Below, in pieces: positions 31,201 to 38,888 of a DNA stretch of 64,000 nt; the first letter of the stretch is position 1, and every line of letters begins with the position of its first letter. Location of the stretch: contig NZ_CP096972.1 in assembly GCF_024758725.1 (NCBI RefSeq), forward strand, positions 1,036,001-1,100,000, written 5' to 3'. The notes beneath the pieces were generated by a model that saw only the letters and a program-made list of their open reading frames with translations, did not search any database and was not told the DNA's origin. The DNA comes from Sphingomonas sp. SUN039 (GTDB lineage: Bacteria > Pseudomonadota > Alphaproteobacteria > Sphingomonadales > Sphingomonadaceae). The translations under genes were made by a program, and so were the position numbers.

Positions 31201-31309
31201 GCGCCATGCGGTCCTTGCCGTGCTGGGCGAGAATGCCCGTCACCAACGCGTCAGCGAACGACCGGTAGACGGGGATGGAGAAAACCTTGGGGCCGCGCGC
31301 CTCAGGCAT
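28283..31309 (-). CDS. addB: Double-strand break repair protein AddB
   Basis: A 1008-residue second subunit of the AddAB complex. It has helicase-like architecture and a C-terminal nuclease domain (SLAVIDYKTGSAPSGKS; the Asp and Lys are catalytic in the family). It overlaps addA by 17 bases and murU by 8 bases, so the genes are translationally coupled. The N-terminus MPEARGPKVFSIPVYRSF matches alphaproteobacterial AddB. Confidence 0.94.
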   Translation of the reverse strand: MPEARGPKVFSIPVYRSFADALVTGILAQHGKDRMALARGMILLPNNRAIRAVTDAFVRRAESGLLLPRIVAIGDAGEAPGVALDGIDSDVPPAVDPLTRRMILARLVQQERSLIGQRVGTAEAVRLATELGSTLDELIAEDRTPADLCELSVGPDLAGHWQKSLDLFATVITRWPEELAKLDRIDLPERRNRLLRGLASRWRDTPPDHFVIAAGVTSAAKAIADLLAVVARLPDGSVVLPGLDLASPDAEWDAIAGDENRAAIETHPQHHLRLLLDRIRVTRAEVVRWRWGDGKPRKAVRGRAVSNAFAPARFTSKWIDLPAPQRSLKGVRLATFAAPADEAQGIAIALREALETPERTAALITPDRGLAGRVGAHLRRWGIEADDSAGQPLAAMPVGVLIQAIAALGVERFAPTALLAVLKHPLVRSGEARLPWLDGVRRLDLALRGPRPAPGLAGLAAWLRSGNDRERPVRDRATIWWTETAPLFADFEAAFACPRASFGDLLAAIRTLLEMLGGEGVWAGPAGRCAADLFADLEARHDLGPADFSRDDLLPLLRQLLGEKAIRPPQGGHPRISIYGLIEARLQQADLLVLGGLNEGSWPPATGADPWLSPRVRRELELADPERRVGLAAHDLAVALGAGEVLLTRAIRDARSATIASRFLLRLEAMTGGLDKDERLPALATAIDANPGAPQPAHRPAPSPPVADRPRRISVTEVDRLKADPYAFYARAMLRLSPLDAVDADPGPAWRGSAVHAVLDAWMREDKLHPDKLLPRIAALLNEPGVHPIVRTLWEPRLVEACQWVADRIATQRIEERREPIVSEVKGKANIAGIDLSGIADRIDRLDDGSLAVIDYKTGSAPSGKSVAAGYSMQLGLLAAIAERGGFDLKPSGQGAVPDQVRPEPMWVEDSPATPTSANIGRPRVSEFEYWSLTKNGDSFGKASSPVGGRAPIAKEDFVAHAIAIFTKAAENWLTGEAPFKAKLHPEYAPYEDYDQLMRRDEWYGRED

Positions 31310-32027
31310 CGGCCAACATGGCTTCGGTCTTGGCGATGGCGGGCGGGCTGCCGACGTCGAACCACAGCCCCTGATGTACGACGCCGTAACAGCGCCCCGC
31401 CGCGATCGCGCGATCCCAGAATACGTTCGTCGAAAAGGCGTCGGCGGGCGGGTCGGCGATCAGGCGTTGCGACAGCATTTGCACGCCGGTCCACACGAAC
31501 GGGGCGATGCGACCGACCTTGCGCCGCGAGATCAGTCCGCCTGCGTCCATATGAAAATCGCCCTTTCCGCCATGGCAATTGGCGCGCGCGAGCGGGACGA
31601 GCAGTAGCAGCGCGTCCATTGTCGCGTCGTTCCAGCGCTGGGCGAGCAGGTCGAAAGTATCGATCGGGCCGTCGACCCAGAAATTGTCGCTGTTGACCTG
31701 AATGAACGGGTCGGCGTCGATCAGCGGCAGCGCCTTGATCAGGCCGCCGCCGGTTTCGAGCAGCTTGGCGCGCTCGTCGGAAATCGCGATATCGAGTCCG
31801 TGGTTGTGGCGCTTGAGGTGCGCTTCGAGCGCGTCGGCCAGATAATGGACATTGACCACGGCGCGCTCGACACCGGCTGCGGCGAGCCGGGCAAGGACAT
31901 GGTCGATCAGTGCACCGCCCGCGACCTCGACCAGCGGCTTGGGACGTGTCGCCGTGAGCGGACGCATCCGTTTGCCGAGACCCGCCGCCATGACCATTGC
32001 GGTTTTGGGGACGGGCGCGCCGGTCAT
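31302..32027 (-). CDS. murU: MurNAc-1-phosphate uridylyltransferase (MurU-type nucleotidyltransferase)
   Basis: A 241-residue sugar nucleotidyltransferase. The nucleotide-binding signature is MAAGLGKRMRPLTATRPKPL (about 13-32), with ETGGGLIKALP and NSDNFWVD later. The start overlaps amgK by four bases (ATGA). MurU in Pseudomonas makes UDP-MurNAc from MurNAc-1-phosphate for peptidoglycan recycling. The pairing with amgK supports that assignment over other NDP-sugar pyrophosphorylases. The frame upstream of 32027 is open but is the shadow of amgK. Confidence 0.88.
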   Translation of the reverse strand: MTGAPVPKTAMVMAAGLGKRMRPLTATRPKPLVEVAGGALIDHVLARLAAAGVERAVVNVHYLADALEAHLKRHNHGLDIAISDERAKLLETGGGLIKALPLIDADPFIQVNSDNFWVDGPIDTFDLLAQRWNDATMDALLLLVPLARANCHGGKGDFHMDAGGLISRRKVGRIAPFVWTGVQMLSQRLIADPPADAFSTNVFWDRAIAAGRCYGVVHQGLWFDVGSPPAIAKTEAMLADA

Positions 32028-33013
32028 GCGGGGTCTTTCAGATAGCCGCCGCGCTTGTCCGCCGGAATATTGGCGTCGAACCACGCGGCTACTTCGGCAA
32101 GTGCCGGATGCGCGAGGTCGCGCTCGAGATAGCCCCAGACGCGCGGCAGGAAATCGAGGTAGCGCGGCTTGCCGTCGCGCTGCCACAGACGAGTGAAGAT
32201 GCCGATAATCTTGGCGTTCCGCTGCGCGCCGAGAATGGCGTAGCTGTCGAGAAACGCGGTGCCGGGTTGCGCGAGCCGCTGATATTCGACCAGCATCTGC
32301 GTTTCGATGTCCTCGGGAACGTCGCGGCGCGCGTCCTGAAGCATCGAGACAAGATCATAGGCAGGGTGGCCCACCAGCGCGTCCTGAAAATCGAGCAGGC
32401 CGAGGCGGGCATGCCCCTCAAGTCCGTCGCGCAGCATGATGTTTTCGGCGTGGTAATCGCGCAGCACCGTCACCGATGGTACGTCGTCAATGCGGTCGAA
32501 CACGGTGTCCCACGCGACGTGATAGCCGTCGGCATCCACCGTGAGGCCCACGGCGGGGCAATGCCATTCTGTCAGCAATCCCGCCTCGCGGTGCATTTCC
32601 TTGCGCGAATAGGGTGGTACATTTGCAGGCGGATGACGGTGGAGTTCGGCGAGGAGTGCAACCGTGGCCGTATAGGTCGCGGCCTCGTCGACATCGCCCG
32701 CATCGACCATCTCGCGCATCCGGGCGTCGCCGAAATCCTCCAGCAGCACAAGGCCGTGGTCGAGATCTTCGGCCAGGATCGCGGGAGCGGCGAACCCCAG
32801 CGCGCACAAATGCCGCGCGATGCCGATGAACGGGCGCGGATCTTCGTGCGGAGGCGGCGCGTCCATCAGGACGGCACGGCGCGATGGCTCGATCACGCGG
32901 AAATAGCGGCGGAACGAGGCATCGCCCGCCAGCGGCTCGATACGGGCGTTGCCCCAGCCTGCGCGGGTCAGGAAATCGGGTGCCGCAGCGGGCGGAATCA
33001 TCTCGGCGGCCAT
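32024..33013 (-). CDS. amgK: MurNAc/GlcNAc anomeric kinase AmgK (aminoglycoside-phosphotransferase fold)
   Basis: A 329-residue kinase of the aminoglycoside phosphotransferase superfamily. The catalytic loop is RDYHAENIML and the metal-binding DFQDALVGHPAYDL follows, both typical of AmgK. It phosphorylates MurNAc at C1 to feed MurU. An ATG at 33013 with GGGGAGG upstream is preferred to a TTG at 33025. It overlaps tsaE by 16 bases. The DUF1343/NamZ protein in this window could supply its substrate. Confidence 0.87.
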   Translation of the reverse strand: MAAEMIPPAAAPDFLTRAGWGNARIEPLAGDASFRRYFRVIEPSRRAVLMDAPPPHEDPRPFIGIARHLCALGFAAPAILAEDLDHGLVLLEDFGDARMREMVDAGDVDEAATYTATVALLAELHRHPPANVPPYSRKEMHREAGLLTEWHCPAVGLTVDADGYHVAWDTVFDRIDDVPSVTVLRDYHAENIMLRDGLEGHARLGLLDFQDALVGHPAYDLVSMLQDARRDVPEDIETQMLVEYQRLAQPGTAFLDSYAILGAQRNAKIIGIFTRLWQRDGKPRYLDFLPRVWGYLERDLAHPALAEVAAWFDANIPADKRGGYLKDPA

Positions 33014-33444
33014 CGGCCTCCCCAAGCGGGCGGCACTTGTGCTGTCAAGGCACGGCTACCGTCTTTGTGCGCGGCGAGCGTCAGGGCGAGGACATCGGGC
33101 CAGAGGCGCGCCCCCATCCGCTCGGGCCATTCGATCACGAGGGCGCCGTCGTAGCGCGCCTCATCGAGCCCGAGTTCGTCGAGCGCGTCAGGGCTGTCGA
33201 GGCGGTAGAGATCGACGTGGAGCAGCGGCAGCCGCACCGCGGGCGGATCATAGGGAATAACCAGCGGATAGCTCGGGCTGGGAACATCGCCGTGATGGCC
33301 GAGCCCCGCCAGGATGCCGCGCGCGAAGACCGTCTTGCCTGCGCCGAGCGGCCCGCTCAGCGTCATGACGTCACCCGTGCCGAGCATCGCGCCGAGCCGA
33401 GCCCCGAACGCCAGCGTCTCATCCGGCGATCCCAGCCGGATCAT
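32998..33444 (-). CDS. tsaE: tRNA threonylcarbamoyladenosine biosynthesis protein TsaE
   Basis: A 148-residue P-loop ATPase that, with TsaB and TsaD, makes the t6A modification of ANN-decoding tRNAs. Walker A is GPLGAGKT at about 31-38. HVDLYRLDSPDALDELGLDE and VIEWPER are family signatures. It lies 10 bases after divL and overlaps amgK, within the same apparent operon. Confidence 0.94.
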   Translation of the reverse strand: MIRLGSPDETLAFGARLGAMLGTGDVMTLSGPLGAGKTVFARGILAGLGHHGDVPSPSYPLVIPYDPPAVRLPLLHVDLYRLDSPDALDELGLDEARYDGALVIEWPERMGARLWPDVLALTLAAHKDGSRALTAQVPPAWGGRWPPR

Positions 33445-33454
33445 CGCGCCAGGC

Positions 33455-35740
33455 TCATCGGGGAAGGTCGATCCGCACCAGCGTCCCCTGCCCCGCTTCG
33501 GCCATCACCGACAGCGCGCCGCCGTGCGCCTTGATCGTATCGCGCGGCGCGGCGAGCGCGGGGGTGTCGCCGTCGTCGGTGCCGGGGCCGTTGTCCGATA
33601 CCACGATCAGCGCGCCCTCGGTCGTGCCGCTGGCGTGGAGCAGGACGCGGCCCTTGGGGGGAGTCGCGTCGACGGCATGGAGCAAGAGTTTCTCGACCGC
33701 CTCGCACAGCCGCCGCGCATCGCCCTCGACCCGCCCGACCGAGACATGCAGGTCGGTCGCGAAATCGATACCCTTGGCCAGCGCGACATCCTCCGACGCG
33801 GCGACCGCACGGTCGAGCATCTGGAGCAGATCGACCGTCTCGCGGTCCACCGCCGCCAGCCCCGCGTCGCTTTGCGTCAGTTGCAGCGTGTCGTCGACCA
33901 GCGAGCCGAGCTTGCCGACCGATTCAAGGATCGCCTCGACATATTGCTTCGCCTCGGCGGTGAGGTCGCCGGCATAGCCCTTGTCGAGCATCTCCGCGAA
34001 GCCGCCGATCGAGGTCAGCGGCGTCCGCAATTCGTAACTCATATTTGCGACGAACGCTGTCTTGACCTTGTCCGCCGCTTCATAGGCCTCGGCGCGGTCG
34101 CGCAGGACACGCTCGACCCGCCGGCTGTCGGTCACGTCGAGCATCGTGAACAGCGCATTGCCGTCGGGCAACGGCACGGCGGCGAATTCGAAATGCCGCC
34201 CGTCTTTCATCGCGACGCGTCCGCCCTGCGACTTGCGCTCGATGGTCGCGGCACGGACGAGGTCGCGGATCAGCGCCGCGCGCGACGGGGTCGTCAGCGT
34301 GCCCGCCGCCGCCTCGACCAGCGCATCGACGCGCGGGTGCGCCGACAGCATTGCCTCGTCGAAACCCCACACGTCGCGGAAACGGTTGTTCCACGAGGTC
34401 AGCCGCCCGTCGGCCCCGAACACGCCGACCGCCTCGAACAGATTGTCGAACGTCGCCGTGCGGACGCGTAGCAACGTGTCGCGCGCGCTGGCGAGCTGCA
34501 GTTGCTCGGTGCGGTCCTCGAACACCACGATCAAGCCGCCGTCGGGGACCGGTTGCGCGACGACGCGCAAGTGTGTGCCGTCGGGCAGCAGCCAGCTTTC
34601 CTCCGCCCCCGCATCGGTGGTGAACCACGCCGCGCGTTCGGCGCGCCACGCCGGGAAATCACGGGCTTCGGGTGCGCGGCCGGCCTCGCGCATCCGGTCG
34701 AGCACGCGGTCGAATTCTGGCCGGTCGGACAGCCATTCGGGCTTCATCGCAAAGATCGACTGGAACGGCGTGTTGCTGAAGGTGAGCGACCGGTCGGCGG
34801 CGAATTGTGCGACGCCCGCAGACAACCGGTCGAGCGTGTCGCGCTGCGCCTCGGCAAAGCGACGGAGTTCGGCGCGCGAGCGGTCGAGCTCGTCATTGTC
34901 GAGCGCATAACCCGCCACGCCCGACGCCCCGAGCGGCACATCCACGACGCGCATCGAGCGCCGCTTGCCGCCGATGGTCGCAGGGACGTCGCGGCTGGTC
35001 GCCGCGCCCGCCACCCGCGCCGCGTCGGCAGCGGCAATCGGCGTCAGGCCGCCGACCGCCTCGACGAGTTCGAGTCCCCGGGCCACTGCATCCTCGGCGC
35101 TCGCGGCATCGACCGCCTCGACATAGGCGCGGTTGACGAGAGTCAGCCGCAAGTCGGGGCCACGATGCCACATCGGCACCGGCGCGGCCTCGATCAGTTG
35201 TGACAATGCCGCGAAAGCGCGCTCGAGCCGGGCGACCTCGTCGGCGAGTTCGCCGATTTCGGTCTGGCTCTCGGTAGCATCGAAAACCCAGAAGATGACG
35301 CTGCCCGATGCGCCGAGTGCCGCCGGGGCCGGGCCGCCGCGCATCAGCAACGTCCGCCCCGATCCGCTGGCGCGCACCGCCCGCACGAAACGCGCGCCGG
35401 TGCGTTGTGCGGCGGCGACATCGCGCGACAACTCGTTCGCATCGCTTTCAGTAAGTCCGGCGGCGGGCGTGTGGAAATCGATCACGAACCCCGGCGTACG
35501 CGGCAGGCCTAGCCATTGACCGAGCCGCTCTGGTGCCTCGATCCGCCCGTCCGCCCGGACGACGACAGGCAGCGCAGGCGTGGTATCGAGCAATGCCGCC
35601 AGCCGGTCCGCCTGTGACGTGGCAAACGCCGCGCGCCGTCGCAGCTGTAAGCCGGTGATAATCGCCCAGGTGGCCGCGCCGAGCCATAGCGCCATGACGA
35701 TGCCGATCAGCACGGCCATATTGGTCGTCAGCGTCAGCAT
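33455..35740 (-). CDS. divL: DivL-like cell-cycle pseudokinase (Tyr replaces phosphorylatable His)
   Basis: A 761-residue protein with one N-terminal membrane segment (about 8-30), several PAS-like regions (about 180-520), a HisKA dimerisation domain and a HATPase domain (about 640-761). The H-box reads MSYELRTPL: Tyr569, codon TAC at 34036-34034, stands where histidine kinases have His. Caulobacter DivL (769 aa) has the same Tyr and controls the CckA-CtrA cell-cycle pathway. The ATP-binding N-box is also altered (LLLHAVDA, His where Asn is usual), while DNGPGTDDG and GQGTLVRIDLP remain. It is the first gene of a tsaE-amgK-murU-addBA run. Confidence 0.85.
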   Translation of the reverse strand: MLTLTTNMAVLIGIVMALWLGAATWAIITGLQLRRRAAFATSQADRLAALLDTTPALPVVVRADGRIEAPERLGQWLGLPRTPGFVIDFHTPAAGLTESDANELSRDVAAAQRTGARFVRAVRASGSGRTLLMRGGPAPAALGASGSVIFWVFDATESQTEIGELADEVARLERAFAALSQLIEAAPVPMWHRGPDLRLTLVNRAYVEAVDAASAEDAVARGLELVEAVGGLTPIAAADAARVAGAATSRDVPATIGGKRRSMRVVDVPLGASGVAGYALDNDELDRSRAELRRFAEAQRDTLDRLSAGVAQFAADRSLTFSNTPFQSIFAMKPEWLSDRPEFDRVLDRMREAGRAPEARDFPAWRAERAAWFTTDAGAEESWLLPDGTHLRVVAQPVPDGGLIVVFEDRTEQLQLASARDTLLRVRTATFDNLFEAVGVFGADGRLTSWNNRFRDVWGFDEAMLSAHPRVDALVEAAAGTLTTPSRAALIRDLVRAATIERKSQGGRVAMKDGRHFEFAAVPLPDGNALFTMLDVTDSRRVERVLRDRAEAYEAADKVKTAFVANMSYELRTPLTSIGGFAEMLDKGYAGDLTAEAKQYVEAILESVGKLGSLVDDTLQLTQSDAGLAAVDRETVDLLQMLDRAVAASEDVALAKGIDFATDLHVSVGRVEGDARRLCEAVEKLLLHAVDATPPKGRVLLHASGTTEGALIVVSDNGPGTDDGDTPALAAPRDTIKAHGGALSVMAEAGQGTLVRIDLPR

Positions 35741-35843
35741 GTCGAAATCGGGGCGCGAAATGGCATTATGCGGCGGGCATTACCGCATCGGGCAAAGATG
35801 TCGAATGGGCTATGCCCGCCGATTGCCCCTTTTTCGCACCGGG

Positions 35844-36569
35844 TCAGATCAACCGCAAATTCGCGAGTTTCGCCACGGCTTGCGCGCGGTTGACGGCGTG
35901 CAGCTTGCGGCGGGCGTTGTCGACGTGGAAGCGGGCAGTCGATTCCGAAACCGACAAGATGACCGAAATCTCCCAATCGGTCTTGCCGTCGGCGACGAGC
36001 GCGATGCAGTCGCGTTCGCGCGGGGTCAACGGCGTTTCGCGGGGGCGTGCAGGCTGTCGAAAGGCCATCAACCGCTCGGTAAGCATCAGGCCCGCCAGCT
36101 GGATCTCCATCGCCTCCCGTGGGTCGAAATCCGCATGGTCGAAGCCGAGATGGAGCGAGGCGATCGCACCGTTGGCACCATAAGAGGTCGCGCAAAGCGC
36201 TTCGGAAATTCCGGCCTCGCCAAGCGCATCCCAATATGTGCGGTAGGCCGGGTCCTCATGCGGTGCAAAGTCGCTGAAGCGGTAGCGGGTATGGCCTTCG
36301 CGGATCGCGGCAATGAGCGGATTCTGGTCGAAACAGATATAGTTGTAAGCCGCGCTTCCCGGCCAGGCATCCGGCGCGACGCGGGTGATGACACCCCCGG
36401 CCGCGAAATGCGTTTCGGGCGTAAGTACCGAAGAGGGCCGATAGTAATGCCGCGTCTGGAGATAGCTCGCGCCCAGCGGCTTGAATGCGTCGAACAGGGC
36501 ATCGCTCGCCGCCTTTGGCGTCGCCGCAGACAGGGCCTTTTCGGCGTGGGACATGATGCGTGCAAGCAT
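35844..36569 (-). CDS. LuxR-family regulator with autoinducer-binding domain
   Basis: A 241-residue transcription factor. The ATG at 36569 has GGAG seven bases upstream; the frame is open to 36611. Residues about 20-165 form an autoinducer-binding domain. The usual ligand-contact run is altered: YICFDQNPLIAAIREG and YRFSD, with Phe where acyl-homoserine-lactone receptors have Trp. The HTH (about 180-238) is typical of quorum-sensing LuxR (LTPRERDCIALVADGKTDWE). No luxI is nearby, so it is a solo by position. It is divergent from a trimeric autotransporter with a lux-box-like site between. The ligand is unknown. Confidence 0.87.
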   Translation of the reverse strand: MLARIMSHAEKALSAATPKAASDALFDAFKPLGASYLQTRHYYRPSSVLTPETHFAAGGVITRVAPDAWPGSAAYNYICFDQNPLIAAIREGHTRYRFSDFAPHEDPAYRTYWDALGEAGISEALCATSYGANGAIASLHLGFDHADFDPREAMEIQLAGLMLTERLMAFRQPARPRETPLTPRERDCIALVADGKTDWEISVILSVSESTARFHVDNARRKLHAVNRAQAVAKLANLRLI

Positions 36570-36652
36570 CGGCAGTCTCCAGCAAGCTCGGCGATCATGC
36601 ACGGATTTCACGTTTATTCAAGATTCGAAATCGTTCTGTTCCAGGATAGTCA

Positions 36653-36672
36653 ACCTGTCGGATCCGGGAGGT
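36653..36672. promoter_or_regulatory. lux-box-like operator between luxR solo and adhesin
   Basis: The 20-mer ACCTGTCGGATCCGGGAGGT is symmetric at 16 of 20 positions (ACCT..CGGATCCG..AGGT). It matches the Vibrio fischeri lux box at 15 of 20 positions, counted by eye. It lies 83 bases from the luxR start and 93 from the adhesin start, in the divergent spacer. Function is inferred from position and symmetry. Confidence 0.5.
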
Positions 36673-36765
36673 GTCGCCCTCTCGCTCGTCGCGCCAGACT
36701 GTCGGCTTGACGCTGAGACTACGCACCGGCGCAGGGGATTCACATATTTGACAGGGAGATACCTG

Positions 36766-38325
36766 ATGCAAATCGTATATGATTCTCACATCCGAGTGCC
36801 CGTCACCTGCCTTTCGGTGCGCCACGTGTTGATGCTGACCGTCGGCGGCGCGGCACTCGCCTTTGCCACGCCCGCGCTGGCGGGACCGACACCTGGATGC
36901 GTCAACGGCCCGGCTGCAGCTTCGACAGAATGCGGCACCGGATCGACCACGGGTCCGGGCACCAACGACACGGCAGTAGGTGCGGGTGCCGCCTCGGCTG
37001 GCGGTTTCGGTACTGCGGTTGGTTCGGCTGCGGTATCGTCGGGACTTGCGAGCACGGCGGTTGGGGCGTTCTCGACGGCATCGGACACATTCACTTCGGC
37101 ATTCGGCGAACTTGCCATTGCCAGCGGCGCAAACAGCAGCGCGATCGGGTCGAACTCGACCGCTACAGGTGCAGGCGCCCAAGCGTTCGGCGTCCTCGCC
37201 TTTGCCAGCGGCACGAACAGCACCGCGACCGGTCTGGGTGCGAGCGCCACCGGAAATAATGGCACGGCGACGGGGACCAACGCGCGTGCTTCCGCTCTTA
37301 ACTCCACGGCCAACGGGAACGACGCGCAAGCCACGGGCGTGGGCACTATCGCGATCGGCTTCAGTTCACGTTCCTCGACCCTTAACTCGGTCGCCATCGG
37401 GACGAGCGCCACGACGGCGACAGCCAATGCCGCCTCGCTGGGGACGGCAGTTGCAGTCGGCAATCTTGCCCGCGCAACCGATGAGGACGCCGTGGCGATC
37501 GGCGATCAGGCAAATGCCTCAGGCTTCCATTCGACCGCAGTCGGCGGCGAGTCGGTCGCCTCCGGGCGGGGCGCGCAGGCGTTCGGCTGGCAGGCACGCG
37601 CGACCGGCAACGTGAGCCTCGCAGCAGGGCATCAGGCCGTCGCCGGGGGGGCGAATGCCACTGCCGTCGGCAAGAACGCCAATGCTGCGTTCGACGGCTC
37701 GACCGCGCTCGGCTTTGGGGCGACGACCACGCGCGCCAACCAGGTTGTCCTCGGCAGCGCGGGCAGTTCGGTGACGATCGGCGATATCGCCGCCAGCACG
37801 GCGGCGCAGGTGGGTGTAACCGACGTCATGACGGTCGACAGCACTGGAACAGTTGGGCGCGATGCAACCATTCGTCCGGCGATTGCGGCGATTCAGGCGG
37901 TCAACACCGCGCAGGACACCAGACTGACGGCAGTTGAAGGCGTGAACGCTACGCAAAACACTGCGATAGCGGCGCTCCAGACCCTGACCACAACGCAAAC
38001 CGGCCAGATTACGTCGCTGCAGACCCTTACCTCGACGCATACCAGCCAGATCGCAACGCTTCAGACCCAAACCGAAGCCAACCGCGTCGGCGTGCAAAAG
38101 GCGTATGAAGGCGTCGCGATGGCGCTGGCGATGCAGTCGCCCTCGCTGCCCGAAGGGACCAAGTTCGCGTTGTCGGGCGGGATCGGTTATTATAAGGACC
38201 GGACGGCCGCGACGACCGCGATCACCGCGCGGGTGGGCGCCAACGCCTCGGTCTCGGCGGGCATCGGCGTCGGCTTCAACAGCGGCGAAGTCGGCGCACG
38301 CGGCGGGTTCCAGATCGCGTGGTAA
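36766..38325 (+). CDS. YadA-like trimeric autotransporter adhesin
   Basis: A 519-residue surface adhesin. The start ATG at 36766 follows GGGAGAT at ideal spacing. A signal peptide ends near residue 39 (TPALA). The head (about 50-370) is made of many 14-residue-type YadA repeats of the form G-x-x-A-x-A-x-G (AVGAGAASAGGFGTAVGSAA). A short Gln/Thr-rich stalk follows (LQTLTTTQTGQITSLQ, about 405-435), then the C-terminal YadA anchor ending in GGFQIAW. Three chains would form the outer-membrane barrel and display the head. It is divergent from the LuxR gene and translationally coupled to the next gene. Confidence 0.92.
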   Translation: MQIVYDSHIRVPVTCLSVRHVLMLTVGGAALAFATPALAGPTPGCVNGPAAASTECGTGSTTGPGTNDTAVGAGAASAGGFGTAVGSAAVSSGLASTAVGAFSTASDTFTSAFGELAIASGANSSAIGSNSTATGAGAQAFGVLAFASGTNSTATGLGASATGNNGTATGTNARASALNSTANGNDAQATGVGTIAIGFSSRSSTLNSVAIGTSATTATANAASLGTAVAVGNLARATDEDAVAIGDQANASGFHSTAVGGESVASGRGAQAFGWQARATGNVSLAAGHQAVAGGANATAVGKNANAAFDGSTALGFGATTTRANQVVLGSAGSSVTIGDIAASTAAQVGVTDVMTVDSTGTVGRDATIRPAIAAIQAVNTAQDTRLTAVEGVNATQNTAIAALQTLTTTQTGQITSLQTLTSTHTSQIATLQTQTEANRVGVQKAYEGVAMALAMQSPSLPEGTKFALSGGIGYYKDRTAATTAITARVGANASVSAGIGVGFNSGEVGARGGFQIAW

Positions 38326-38846
38326 GCCGCGCCGCACGCCTGTTCGGGGCTGCGGCGTTGATGATTGCGGCCATACCGGTGCAGGCCCAACAGCCTGCAC
38401 CGGCGACCCCGCCGCCCGCGTCCCCGCCCGCAATCTCGGCTGTACCGATCCCCGGCGAACTCGAAATCGTCAAGCTGGTGTGGACGACGATGGCGGCGGT
38501 CGATCACGCCAACCAATCGGGCAATTATTCGGTGCTGCGCGATCTGGCCTCGCCGAGTTTCCAGATCGCCAACGATCCGGCCAAGTTGACCCAGATTTTC
38601 GCGAGCCTGCGCGCGAGCGGTACGGATTTATCGAACACGCTGCTGCTTGCCCCGACGTACCGTAGTGTGCCGAAACTGGTGCAGCCCGGGGTGTTGTATG
38701 TGCAGGGATATTTCGGCCTGCGCCCCACCGCGATTACTTTCGAGCTCTATTATCAATGGGTGCAGGGCAAATGGCGGTTGCTGGGCGTGTCGATCGTGCC
38801 GAGCACGATGGGCAACGAACAGCCTGTAGCGGGAGTGCGGAAGTAG
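38319..38846 (+). CDS. Exported protein coupled to the trimeric adhesin, 175 aa
   Basis: Translation starts at a GTG at 38319, inside the adhesin's last codons (GTGGTAA overlap), so the two are coupled. A signal peptide (MVSRAARLFGAAALMIAAIP to about VQAQ) is followed by a Pro-rich stretch and a compact domain with NYSVLRDLASPSFQ and ITFELYYQWVQGKWRLLGVS, which looks like an NTF2-like or scaffold fold. I do not recognise the family. The overlap suggests a periplasmic helper for adhesin assembly, by position only. Confidence 0.8.
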   Translation: MVSRAARLFGAAALMIAAIPVQAQQPAPATPPPASPPAISAVPIPGELEIVKLVWTTMAAVDHANQSGNYSVLRDLASPSFQIANDPAKLTQIFASLRASGTDLSNTLLLAPTYRSVPKLVQPGVLYVQGYFGLRPTAITFELYYQWVQGKWRLLGVSIVPSTMGNEQPVAGVRK

Positions 38847-38855
38847 CCGCGAGCG

Positions 38856-38878
38856 GCCCCGCTCCAGTGGAGCGGGGC
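38856..38878. terminator. Bidirectional terminator hairpin
   Basis: A perfect 10-bp stem GCCCCGCTCC / GGAGCGGGGC with a 3-base loop lies exactly between the convergent ends of the adhesin-associated gene (38846) and ahcY (38889). No long U-tract follows on either strand. Confidence 0.62.
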
Positions 38879-38888
38879 GCGCCTTAGC

